Translations under genes and position numbers: made by a program
The notes under the pieces: model-generated
Seen by the model: the letters and a program-made list of their open reading frames with translations, nothing else
What the model was told of the DNA's origin: nothing
Databases searched by the model: none
NCBI GenBank assembly: GCA_045636125.1
Contig: JAZTWX010000010.1
Coordinates: forward strand, 124,001 to 188,000
Origin: HGM04593 sp045636125
GTDB lineage: Bacteria; Bacteroidota; Bacteroidia; Bacteroidales; Bacteroidaceae
Length of the DNA: 64,000 bases
Reading direction: 5' to 3'
Part shown: positions 36,148-48,100 of the stretch, piece by piece
Layout: each line of letters starts with the position of its first letter
Numbering within the stretch: the stretch's first letter is position 1

Positions 36148-37230
36148 ATGTTGCACAAAATAATTACCACAAACGAAGGAGAGCGTTTCTGCCACTTTTC
36201 CAACCCCGACGGAAAGGCGTGGATTGTGCCCGTGAAGAATATGCGGGTGGCACTCAATCTATACCAACCGAGCGGCATAAAAGGCAAGTTGTTGAAAGCA
36301 CTGCTGCCCCTGCTTCACCTGATGGCACCGGTGAAAAAAGCAATAAACGGCAAGGAGGTGCGCTGCGCCCTGCAAAATGAGCTGCACAGCAAGTTGTGCG
36401 ACATTTTCGGCTGCGAGGATATTGAATATTCAATATTCTGCGGCACACCCAGCGTGCACCAGAAAACAACCATTCAGCTGAGCCGCGGGAAAGAAATTCT
36501 GGGCTACTGCAAGGCCACCGACAACGCCGACATTATGGCATTGTTCAAGAAAGAGAGCGACACGCTTGCCCACCTGCACAAGCAAGGGGTTGAGGATATT
36601 CCCCGGCCACTCTTTTGCGGCACATTGAGCAACGGCCTGCACATTTTTGTGCAGTCGACAAAAAAAAGCACCCGCTCGCTTGTTGTGCACCGGTGGGGCG
36701 CACTGCAAGAAGAATTCCTTGCCACGTTGTACAAAAAGACGGTGACGAAAACACCTTTCGACGACAGCGACTACTGCCGCTCGCTGCTCGCCTTGCAGGA
36801 ACACATTGCCTGGTTACCCTGCAGCGTAGACCGCGGGAAGATTGCCGGAATTACAGCCGGCGAGCTTGCAAGGAACAGCGGCAAGGATGTGGAATATTCG
36901 GCCTTTCACGGCGACTTTACCCCGTGGAATATGTTTGTGGAAAGCGGAGGGCTCTTTGTCTTCGATTTTGAGTATGCAGCCCTCACCTACCCGCCCGGGC
37001 TCGACCGCTACCACTTTGAGATGCAGACTGCAATATATGAAAAGCACCTCGATGCCAATGGCATAATTGCCCTGCTGCAGCAATGCGGCTGGTGCGACAA
37101 AGAGAGCCTGCGCTGCTACCTGCTCGACATTATATCGCGCTTCACAATGCGCGAAAAAGGGCCCGTGCAAGGCGCTGCGGCACAGCCCATTGAATTGTGG
37201 TGTTATTTACTGATGAATGCGGCGCTGTAA
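36148..37230 (+). CDS. Phosphotransferase-like protein (APH / protein-kinase fold)
   Basis: A 360-residue protein of the aminoglycoside-phosphotransferase/kinase fold. The catalytic loop is HGDFTPWNMF near residues 253-262 and the metal-binding Asp lies in FVFDFEYA near 271-278, as in LPS and small-molecule kinases. The frame is open 41 codons further upstream into the GT4 gene, but I chose the ATG at 36148 because the upstream part crosses the palindromic element and does not look coding. In this setting a glycan or lipid-linked sugar is the likeliest substrate; that is inference. Confidence 0.75.
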   Translation: MLHKIITTNEGERFCHFSNPDGKAWIVPVKNMRVALNLYQPSGIKGKLLKALLPLLHLMAPVKKAINGKEVRCALQNELHSKLCDIFGCEDIEYSIFCGTPSVHQKTTIQLSRGKEILGYCKATDNADIMALFKKESDTLAHLHKQGVEDIPRPLFCGTLSNGLHIFVQSTKKSTRSLVVHRWGALQEEFLATLYKKTVTKTPFDDSDYCRSLLALQEHIAWLPCSVDRGKIAGITAGELARNSGKDVEYSAFHGDFTPWNMFVESGGLFVFDFEYAALTYPPGLDRYHFEMQTAIYEKHLDANGIIALLQQCGWCDKESLRCYLLDIISRFTMREKGPVQGAAAQPIELWCYLLMNAAL

Positions 37231-37291
37231 TAAAACAGAATAAAGCACAACAAAAATTCCTTTCCGCTACGCGTTAAAACCATAATATTAA

Positions 37292-37321
37292 AGATCCGCC
37301 ACCCGCGTGCGAGGGAAGCGG
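37292..37321 (+). repeat. Short palindromic intergenic element, copy B
   Basis: AGATCCGCCACCCGCGTGCG followed by AGGGAAGCGG, aligned with copy A at about 24 of 29 positions. Outer CCGC/GCGG can pair. Located 18 bases before a GT4 start. Confidence 0.55.
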
Positions 37322-37338
37322 CTTATATACCAATAAAA

Positions 37339-38433
37339 ATGAAAATAGTCTGTTTTCACCTGTTCAACGACTACAGCGGCAGCCCCAAGGTGCTGAGGAA
37401 CACCTTGTGCAGCCTGCTGGGCAAAGGAGCGGAAATTGAGCTTATAACATCAAGAGGAGGAGTGCTCGACACTATCCCCGCGGGCAAGAAGCTGAAGCGC
37501 CGCTGCTATAGTTACAAGTTCAGTAATAACGCAATGGTAACCACATTGCGCTACACGCTTGTGCAGCTGTACACGTTTTTTATGGCCCTCGGCTACATGC
37601 GCGACAAGAACGCCGTGTTCTACATAAACACAATACTGCCGGCAGGTCCGGCCATTGCCGGGTGGCTTATGGGCAAGAAGGTGATATACCACTACCACGA
37701 AAATGCCACGGTGAAAAGCGGTTTCTACCGCCTGCTGGCGCGTATAATGCAAAAGACCGCAACGCGCATAATATGCGTGAGCGACTACCAGCGGTCGTTT
37801 CTCACAAGGCGTAGTGGCGTGTGCGTAATTCCCAACGCAGTGGAAAAGGATTTTGTAAAAAGGCTGCGCCCCGCCCCACAAGAGGCTTTTGAGCGCAAAA
37901 AGGTGCTTATGCTCGGCTCGTTGAAGGGCTACAAGGGCACAAACGAATTTATCACGCTCGCCCGCGAACTGCCGCAATTCAATTTCGAACTAGTGTTGAA
38001 CGACGAACAGAAGAATGTCGATGCCTTTTGCGCACAGCAAGGGACCGGCAGCATAAAGAACCTCGCGGTACACCCCAGACAAGAGGATGTCGCCCCCTTC
38101 TACAACAACGCATCGCTGGTGCTCAACCTCTCGAACAAGGAACTTTTTGTGGAAACATTCGGCCTCACCGCCCTCGAAGCAATGAGCGCAGGGCTTCCCG
38201 TGATTGTACCCACAGTAGGAGGTATTGCCGAAATGGTGGAAGATGGGGTAAATGGTTTTAAGATTGATGTACAGAATTTGACAAAAATTAAAAATTGCAT
38301 AGAAAGCACCTTGCTCAACCAAGATTTATATTTATCTTTGTGCAATGGTGCATTGGAACGTGCAAACAAGTACAGTGCAGAAAAAAGCGCAGAACGCATA
38401 CTTGAGGAGATAACACAAAACGGCACGAATTAA
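37339..38433 (+). CDS. Glycosyltransferase family 4
   Basis: GT-B glycosyltransferase of 364 residues. The N-terminus has FHLFNDYSGSPKVLRNTLCS with the flexible loop of the acceptor domain. The C-terminal donor domain shows KKVLMLGSLKGYKG and the E-x7-E signature in ETFGLTALEAMSAGLPVIVP (about 270-290). Its stop overlaps the next gene's start by one base. Confidence 0.88.
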   Translation: MKIVCFHLFNDYSGSPKVLRNTLCSLLGKGAEIELITSRGGVLDTIPAGKKLKRRCYSYKFSNNAMVTTLRYTLVQLYTFFMALGYMRDKNAVFYINTILPAGPAIAGWLMGKKVIYHYHENATVKSGFYRLLARIMQKTATRIICVSDYQRSFLTRRSGVCVIPNAVEKDFVKRLRPAPQEAFERKKVLMLGSLKGYKGTNEFITLARELPQFNFELVLNDEQKNVDAFCAQQGTGSIKNLAVHPRQEDVAPFYNNASLVLNLSNKELFVETFGLTALEAMSAGLPVIVPTVGGIAEMVEDGVNGFKIDVQNLTKIKNCIESTLLNQDLYLSLCNGALERANKYSAEKSAERILEEITQNGTN

Positions 38434-39494
38434 TGAAGAAAGTTGCGATAATAGGCACGCAAGGAGTCCCCGCAAAATATGGTGGGTTCGAAACGCTTGT
38501 CGATAATATCATAGGCCTGGCCAATGATATTAAATATACCGTATATTGCAGCCGCAAGGATATGCCGCAAGAACTCAAAGAGCACAAGGGCGCTACGCTT
38601 AAATATATCTCATTGAGAGCCAACGGCGCGCAGAGTATTCCCTATGACATTGTTGCTATGATTCGCGCAATGTACAAGAACGACACACTGCTCATCCTTG
38701 GAGTTTCGGGCTGCCTTTTCCTCCCCTTCGTGCGCCTGCTGAGCCGCACAAGAATAATTGTGAACATCGATGGCCTTGAACACCGCCGCGACAAATGGAC
38801 AAGGCACGTACGCAAGTTCCTGTTGCTGTCCGAGGTTTTTGCCGTTAAATTTGCCCACACCATAATAGCCGACAACAAAGGTATAGCCGACTATGTAAAG
38901 TGGAAATACAAAAAGGATGCCACTCTCATTGCTTATGGCGGCGACCATGTGCTCAATGAAGTGCCCGCAGCCGAGCAGGAGGAGATTCTGCGGGGATATG
39001 GGCTTGAGAAGAACAACTACCTTGTTTCGGTGTGCCGCATTGAGCCCGAAAACAATTGCCACATTACACTCGAAGCAGCTGCAAAGAGCGGCAAAAAACT
39101 TGTGTTCATTGGCAACTGGGATAGAAACGACTACAGCCGCAAGCTCAAGGAACAATACAGCGGCAACGAAAATATTCTGCTGCTCAGCAGCATTTACGAC
39201 CTCAAAATCCTTTACACATTGCGCAACAACGCCCTTTACTACATTCACGGGCACAGCGCCGGAGGCACAAACCCCTCACTTGTTGAAGCAATGTTCTTCG
39301 GCCGCCCCATTCTGGCCTACGATGTTGTGTATAACCGCGAAACAACCCACGGCAAGGCCTACTATTTCAAATGCAGCGAGGATTTGCAGGCACTCATTGA
39401 ACAGGACGGGCTCAACGGCGAGGTTCTGCGCGAGACCGCACAGGAACATTATCTTTGGAAGAATATTGCAAAGGAGTACGAAGAGCTCTATTAA
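38433..39494 (+). CDS. DUF1972-type glycosyltransferase (rhamnosyltransferase-like)
   Basis: A 353-residue GT4-related transferase. The N-terminal DUF1972 domain begins VAIIGTQGVPAKYGGFETLV (about 4-23), a strong family mark; characterised members transfer rhamnose in capsule and O-antigen synthesis. The donor side includes HGHSAGGTNPSLVEAMFFGRP, with the E-x7-E counterpart. It is the last glycosyltransferase of the locus; a hairpin with GTGCA arms but no T-run follows at about 39512-39546. Confidence 0.87.
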   Translation: MKKVAIIGTQGVPAKYGGFETLVDNIIGLANDIKYTVYCSRKDMPQELKEHKGATLKYISLRANGAQSIPYDIVAMIRAMYKNDTLLILGVSGCLFLPFVRLLSRTRIIVNIDGLEHRRDKWTRHVRKFLLLSEVFAVKFAHTIIADNKGIADYVKWKYKKDATLIAYGGDHVLNEVPAAEQEEILRGYGLEKNNYLVSVCRIEPENNCHITLEAAAKSGKKLVFIGNWDRNDYSRKLKEQYSGNENILLLSSIYDLKILYTLRNNALYYIHGHSAGGTNPSLVEAMFFGRPILAYDVVYNRETTHGKAYYFKCSEDLQALIEQDGLNGEVLRETAQEHYLWKNIAKEYEELY

Positions 39495-39571
39495 ACCCCA
39501 TCGCACGGTTACACTGCACCCCCAAAAAAAAGCGAAGCGGGGAGTGCAACAACGGATAACAAGAGATTAAG

Positions 39572-40192
39572 ATGACAAACACTTTCCGTTCGGCAATGCT
39601 GTCGGGCATAGCAGTTGCCATTGCAGGGTGGGGATACCTTGCGTCGCCCGACATTGTGGGAGCCGTGCTCTTCTCGTTCGGCCTCCTGACAGTTGTAAAT
39701 TACAAACTTAAACTTTATACCGGCACAGCCGGCTTTATTCCCTTGCGCAGCGAAGACGGGCGCTCGCTATGGTTGCGTGCCATAGGCGAATTGCTTTTCA
39801 TACTCCTCGCCAACATTACAGGCTGTTTGTTAGTGTCGCTGCTCACACGCCTGTCGCCTATTGAACTTGGCGCGTCGGCACAGAGAATATTGGAATCGCG
39901 CCTTGCAGTGGGCCCGTTACGCGCCGGCCTGCTCGCCATTGGCTGTGGTTTCATTATGACAACGGTTGTGACATTTGCACGCGAGGGCAAACCCCTGGCA
40001 CTGCTGTTCGGCGTACCGCTCTTCATTAACTGCGGTTTCCCGCACTGCCTTGCCGACGCTTTCTATTACATGACGGCACCCCTCGCCTACACATGGGCCC
40101 ACATTGCCGACATTGCAGCGCTTTACCCTTGCCTGGTGGCCGGCAATTTCATAGGTTGCAACCTCTATCGCTTTATAGCACCAAAGAATTAA
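39572..40192 (+). CDS. Formate/nitrite transporter family protein (short)
   Basis: A 206-residue membrane protein with six hydrophobic segments that I place in the formate-nitrite transporter (FocA/NirC) family from FGLLTVVNYKLKLYTG, ITGCLLVSLL and INCGFPHCLADAFYYM (an N-C-G-F-x-H-C motif akin to the family's helix-5 loop). It is about 70 residues shorter than usual FocA proteins, as is common in Bacteroidales. The substrate (formate, nitrite or hydrosulfide) is not deducible. It is convergent with the ABC-F gene. Confidence 0.78.
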   Translation: MTNTFRSAMLSGIAVAIAGWGYLASPDIVGAVLFSFGLLTVVNYKLKLYTGTAGFIPLRSEDGRSLWLRAIGELLFILLANITGCLLVSLLTRLSPIELGASAQRILESRLAVGPLRAGLLAIGCGFIMTTVVTFAREGKPLALLFGVPLFINCGFPHCLADAFYYMTAPLAYTWAHIADIAALYPCLVAGNFIGCNLYRFIAPKN

Positions 40193-40211
40193 AAACATAA
40201 CAAGAGATATA

Positions 40212-40247
40212 AACGATGCAGGCAGCCCGCGGGCTGCCTGCATCGTT
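40212..40247. terminator. Perfect 36-base palindrome between convergent genes
   Basis: AACGATGCAGGCAGCCCG (40212-40229) is exactly complementary to 40230-40247. It lies 19 bases after the FNT stop and 13 before the ABC-F stop. The convergent placement suggests a bidirectional terminator, but neither side has a clean T-run, so a protein-binding palindrome is possible. Confidence 0.6.
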
Positions 40248-40260
40248 GTATAATAGATTA

Positions 40261-41898
<1,638 letters not shown>

Positions 41899-42080
41899 AT
41901 AATTAAAAGACAATTGGTTACTAAAATACAAAGAACAGGCGCTACCTGTTTCGGGACGCGAAGATACAAAAAACCGGGCACACTAAAAAATTATCGGTTC
42001 GAGAATGCCATTCAGGCCGGCAGCCCGCCCTGGGCAGGGGCACCCCGGTGCGTGCGTTTTATTTATATGTAATTATGCTG

Positions 42081-42104
42081 TATTTTTGTATTTTTGTATT
42101 TTTG
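42081..42104 (+). repeat. Three tandem octamers TATTTTTG in a promoter
   Basis: TATTTTTG repeats with an 8-base period at 42081, 42089 and 42097. Each copy satisfies TAnnTTTG. The array lies directly before the probable -7 box at 42109. Confidence 0.85.
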
Positions 42105-42116
42105 TATTTATATTTG
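42085..42116 (+). promoter_or_regulatory. Promoter of the hexosaminidase-sialidase gene
   Basis: TTTG at 42085-42088 (supplied by the octamer array) and TATATTTG at 42109-42116, spacing 20, fit the Bacteroides consensus. The start codon is 42 bases on, behind an A/T-rich leader typical of efficient Bacteroidales initiation. Confidence 0.65.
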
Positions 42117-42157
42117 CAAATATTTTATTAGAAAATATAATTAATTTATAAATATTT

Positions 42158-45100
42158 ATGAAACATTTTTTGACAGCAACGCTTGTTGCACTGATGATGG
42201 CTCTATTGCCAGAGACTGTGGAGGCAAAGGTAACCCACTTGTTGCCGAAGCCACACGTTGTTAACGAGACAAAGGGCACACCTTTTGCGCTCAACCGCCC
42301 TGTAACCATCGTTGATGCCACAGGCTGCGAGCTTTTGCGCGAGTTTTTCACAACCAACGGTTGCGACATTGTCGACGATGGTGGTGCAGCTGTAAATGTG
42401 CAGCTGGTAAACAGCATCGACGGTGCATACGACTATGAGCTCGATGGGTTCGACAATGAGGCCTACACAATTACCGTCACAGGCGATGCAATAAACATCA
42501 CAGCTGTAAAGCCCATTGGCGTTATTCGCGCAGCACAGACACTCGCGCAACTCGCCGAGGGTTACGAAAAAGGCGCAGAGGCCATTGAGGCAGTGGAGAT
42601 AAAAGACTGGGCAGCGTTCAAGCTGCGCGGTTATATGCACGACGTTGGCCGCTCGTTCATTAGTGTCGACGAGTTGAAAAAACACATAGAACTACTCTCG
42701 CGTTTCAAGGTAAACTGCTTCCACTGGCACTTTACCGAGAACCAAGCTTGGAGATTGGAGATTGAAGGTTACCCACAACTCACTGCCGACACGTCGATGA
42801 CACGCTTCGCCGGCAAATACTACACACAAGCACAGTGCCGCGAGGTTGCCGCCGTTGCAAAAAAACACGGTGTGATAATAATCCCCGAAATTGATATGCC
42901 CGGACACAGCGCTGCATTCAAACGCGCTATGGGCTATTCGATGCAGACCGACGAAGGCGTGAAAGTGTTGCAGACAGTGCTCACACAGGTAGCTGCAATA
43001 TTCCCCGACGCGCCCTACATTCACATTGGTGCCGACGAGGAAACAATTACCTACCCCAACTTCTTGAAAATAATGACCGACACCATCCACAATTTGAACA
43101 GAAAGGCTGTTGTGTGGAACCCCATTGCCGGAGTTGACGTGGGCAGCACCGAGGCCGAGATGACACAAATGTGGAGCAGCAGCGGCCGTAAAATTGCGGG
43201 AAAAGCCAATATAGACTGCCGATACAATTATACCAACCACTTTGATGTTTTTGCCGACGTTGTAGGTATCTACCGCAGCAACATCTACTATGTTGAGAAG
43301 GGCAACAGCGAGGTTGCCGGCACAATTTCGGCCTATTGGAACGACCGTAAGACACCCACCGAAACAGACATTATAAAGCAGAATAATATGTATGCCAACG
43401 TAATTGCAAGTGCCGAACGCGCTTGGATTGGCGGTGGCAAGCAATATATTGAGGTTGGCGGCACAATGCTGCCCAACAGCGGCGAGGAGTTCGACGAGTT
43501 TGCCGACTGGGAACGCCGTTTCCTCTTTCACAAAGCCAATTCGTTGAAGAACGAGCCCATCCCCTATGTGAAGCAGACCAATGTGCGCTGGCGCATCACC
43601 GACGCGTTCCCCAACGGTGGCAACGCATCGGCAGTGTTCCCGCCCGAAGAGGAGGGATTGAGCACAAGCACCGCCCTTATGGACGAAAGCTTTACTCACA
43701 ACGGCACCACATACTACACAGGTATGGCCACAGGCGCCGGTATCTACTTGCGCCACACCTGGGGCAACAACATTATGCCCACATACTACGGCAGCACCAA
43801 CCACAGCAACGCCACAGCTTATGCCTGGACATTTGTATACAGCCCCACGGCACAAACTGTGGGTGCGCAGATAGAGTTCCAGAACTATGGCCGCAGCGAG
43901 AAGGACAAAGCACCCGACAACGGCAACTGGGACCGCAAAGGGTCGAACATTTGGATAAATGGCGAGCGCGTGAACCCGCCAACGTGGGCTAACGCCGGCA
44001 AAAGCATCGACAACGAGGCCGACCTCTTGAACGAGAATTTCACCGCCCGCGAGCCCATAACCGTGAACCTGAAAGAGGGCTGGAACAAAGTGTTTATAAA
44101 GCTACCTTATGTGAATGCCAACGGGGTGCGCCTCAACAAATGGATGTTCACCTGTGTCTTCACCGACCCCACAGGTAAAAACGCAGTAGAAAACCTCATC
44201 TACTCGCCCAACCAATGTATGGACGACGCAACCGAGCAGGTAGCAGCCAAAATAAGCGAGATGAAACGCGACCGCGGCGCATACATAGGCACAGCCGTAG
44301 GCTTGTGGCCTGCGAGCGCAGCAACAGCCATCGACGCAAAAATTGCCGAGGTTGAGGCAAGCTACTCCACCACAATGACCGCCGAGCAGCGCGCAGCACA
44401 GGTAGCCGAGCTCACAACAGCGTGGGCAAGCTTCACAGCATCGCTCACCAACGACAATATGAACAAGCCCGTGAGCGGTAACTACTACAAGATGTACACC
44501 CCTCTGCGCGGTAACCGCTACTCAACAGGCAACGGAGCCGATGCAGCCATAACCGGCCCCACAGAGGCAAATACAAAAGCATCGATGTGGAAATTCGAGG
44601 CACGCACCGACGGCTCGTACAACATAATAAACCTTGCCGACGGAACATACATTTCACCTGCAAGCAACAACAACACTGCGCTGAAGACCGTTACCGACAC
44701 CCCCTCGGCCGGTTGGACAATAAAAAAAGCAGAGACAACAGGAAACGTAATTGTGGTTAGCGGCTCTGCACAGTTCAACCAGCAGAAGGACGGGAATTTT
44801 CACCTCCTCAACTGGGGCAGCGGCACAAACACCACCGACGAAGGCTGCCAGTATAGCCTCATCGATGTTACAGAGAGTATTCCACCGCAGCCTTTTGTAA
44901 AAATAGAGGGCACAGGCTCGCAAAGCTACCCCTATGCCATTGATGCGACACTCGCAGCAAAGGTTTTTACAAAAGATAACATAACCATAGCAGTAGACGT
45001 AACAATGCCCGCATCGCTTGCCAACAACACACGTTACGCAATCGTTTGTGCAGCCGACCCTACGCAAGCTGCTACCGGAGCCACTAAAACAAATTCTCCT

Positions 45101-48100
45101 TATATTGCTTACGGACTCAACGGAAGCAACCCCGCCTACCTTGCCTCGTCTAACGGCGGCGACAAGTTCACATATAGAGATTTTTCGGTAGCAGCATCGA
45201 CCAACTACAAACTGGTGTACGTTATTGACAAAACAAACCAACAACTCAATATTTACGTTAACGGCGAGCTTAAATCAACTGCACAATACCCCAACAGTGG
45301 TTATGAGCTGCAGTCGTTCAGCAATTTTGCAAGCAATGCAAATGCAAAAATATATGTCGGCGCAGGTGTCGTGAATAGCACAACCAGCTGGGATGCTTTT
45401 GCCGGGCAGGTGCGCTCGGTGCAGTTTTTCGACGAAGTGCTCACTGCCGAGAAAATTTCACAACTCGAATACCCTATCAGTAGCGAAGATATTCTACTCA
45501 ACGAGGCTGCAACAGCAAACAGCAGCTTGAACGTGTTCGGCTTGCAGCGTTTCTACGGCCTTGTGCAGAATGCCGGTACAGGCATTGCCGGCGACGGACA
45601 GTTCATCTGCAACTACCCAGCATCTACAAGCCAGGAGAGCGGCAACGCATATGCCAACCTCATCGACGGCAAATACGCAACATTCTTTCATAGCGGTTAC
45701 AGTGGCACAATAGGCACAGGCAGCCACTATCTGCAAGCAAATCTAAACAAAGGGGTGAAGAAATTTCGTTTCTATTTTAAGAAACGCGAACAGAACAACA
45801 ATAACCGCCCCACAAAAATCACCATCGAGGGCTCGAACGACAACAGCACCTGGAACGGGATTAAGGTCATAAGCAGCGGGTTCCCCACCGATGCAAGCGT
45901 GCTCGACTATTTCAGCGAGGCTATCACCACCGAAACAGCATATAAATATATCCGTTTCACAATAAACAACACCAACGGCGGCACCGTGTTCTACACATTC
46001 TCGGAATTCTACATTTTGCCCGACAATGCAAAGGTTGCCGAGACATTCGACGCCGTGCGCGCCTATCGTGCAGGAGCCACGGTGGAGACTGCCACCGCGC
46101 TCAACAGTGTTTATGCATGGAACAAGGGCCTTTCGGAGGGCTCGCCCATTGCAGGAGCCGAACATTACATTTATGCCGACACCTACAAGGACGGAGCGTT
46201 CCTCAACCGCTTTCTTTACAACAACGGGGGCAGCCTTGCGCTCAACACACAGCTGTCTAAAGGCAACAACAGCTACATTTGGACCGCAGCCGTGGAGGAA
46301 GACGGCAAATACAACTTCAAGAACAAAGCAGGCAAGTACCTCGCCCACAAGGGTATGAGCGACAACAAGCACAACTTTACCGTTGCAGCAAGCACACGCC
46401 ACGCGGGTGTTACCCTGCACACACAGGGCAGCAACTATTTTGTGATAAAGAATGCCGACGGCGGCTTCGACCAGTCGTCTACCACATACGACCAGACAAG
46501 CACAAACTACTGCACCGACTTTGTTTTTGTTCCCGTTGATGCCTACACCGGCAACACACTCACCATTGTGAGCAACGTTGCAGGCGCCGCTGCCACTTAC
46601 AGCTGGAACGGCGTGGAGTTCACAGGCAATGCAATGTTCAACAGCGACGAAGAGGTTACTACACCCGCTCTTGCAGTAGTATCGCACAACAGCACTTATA
46701 AATTCGACGGCTTCTACAGCGACGCAGCATATACACAACCCATTGGCGAGCTTGCCGAACTGAACGCCGACAAGACAATATATGCAAAATTCTCACTCGA
46801 TATTTTCTCGGCTGTTTACGGCGACAAGATGGTGCGCGTGAGAATGTATAACGACAAGAACTACACAGCGGGCGTTGCAAGCAGCAGCAACGGTGCAGCC
46901 GGAACAACACAGACCGCAAGCCTCGACAGCGAGAAAGAGGTGTGGTACTTTGTGGGCGCGGCCGACGGCTTCAAACTGCAAAACAAGGCTGCGGGTGAGA
47001 ACTACGCGCTGAACGTTGCAAATACAAGCGAGGCCACAGCTGCGACACTCGTGGCGGCAGCAAACGCTACCACCTGGAAAATAGTTGAAAAGGACGGTGG
47101 TTACGCAATTGTTCCCAGCGGCAACACCGGAATGACACTTAACGCATACGGTGGCAAAGGCTACAACATCAAGCTCTATGGCGCGGGCGACACCGGTGGC
47201 TGGTGGAATTTCGAGGTTCTTGGGCAGCTCACAATGAATTTCACCGTCGAGGGCACACAACCCTTGCCCACAAACACCCGTGTGGCCGAGGTTGAATACA
47301 GCTACGACGGCACAGCTGCAAACGCAATAATAAAGGACGGCGAGGCAAGCAAGGTGTTCTACTTGCCCGTGGGTGCCAAATTTACCCTCTCGCAGCCCTG
47401 GTTGTACCACGGTTACCTGCACAACGGTTTCTTCAACGGCGACGCAGCAGAGGCTACCACATTCACTAACTATCCCCTGCCTGCCGACGGCCTTACAATA
47501 AACGCAAAATACACCGTTGACACCGACAATAAATACCAATATCTCTACTGGTACCGCAACGAGGCTACCAATGCCCCCTATCGTATACCCGCATTAACCG
47601 TTACAAAGAGCGGCAAGGTTATTGCAATAAGCGACTACCGCACCTGTGGCGACGACATCGGTATGGGCGAGGTTGATATTATGTTCCGCCGCAGCACTGA
47701 AAGCTACAACGACTGGGACGGCATAAGCTGGACCGATGAGGATTTTGTAGCCAATGGACAGGGTGGTAACACAAATGTGTTCAACGTGGGATTCGGCGAT
47801 GCAGCGGTTGTTTCGGACCGCGAGAGCAACAAGACTCTTGTGATGGCTGTTGCAGGAAAGCAGCGCTTCAACTGGGCATCGTCGACCAGCCATAACAGCA
47901 TGGCACGCATTGTAACGGTTGACGACGGCGACACTTGGGAGATAAGCGATGTAACAAACGATTTTATGATAGAGGACGATGCTCTCTTCCCCACCGCATA
48001 CAGTATGTTCTTCACATCGGGAAGAATTTTGCAGTCGAGCTACAAGAAAGAGGGTGCCGATTATTATCGCCTTTACAGCGCAATTGTTCTTAACGACAAC

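Noticed and set aside
39512..39546. Terminator at the end of the capsule locus
   Set aside because: GTGCA arms with C/G-runs can pair, but the loop is long and no T-run follows; left as a possible weak structure only.
42692..43855. A 387-codon open frame on the minus strand opposite the giant glycosidase, and others such as 45743-46738 and 52287-53444
   Set aside because: They lie antisense to genes with clear domains, their composition (Cys, Val, His rich) is that of a shadow frame, and they have no recognisable family or start signal.
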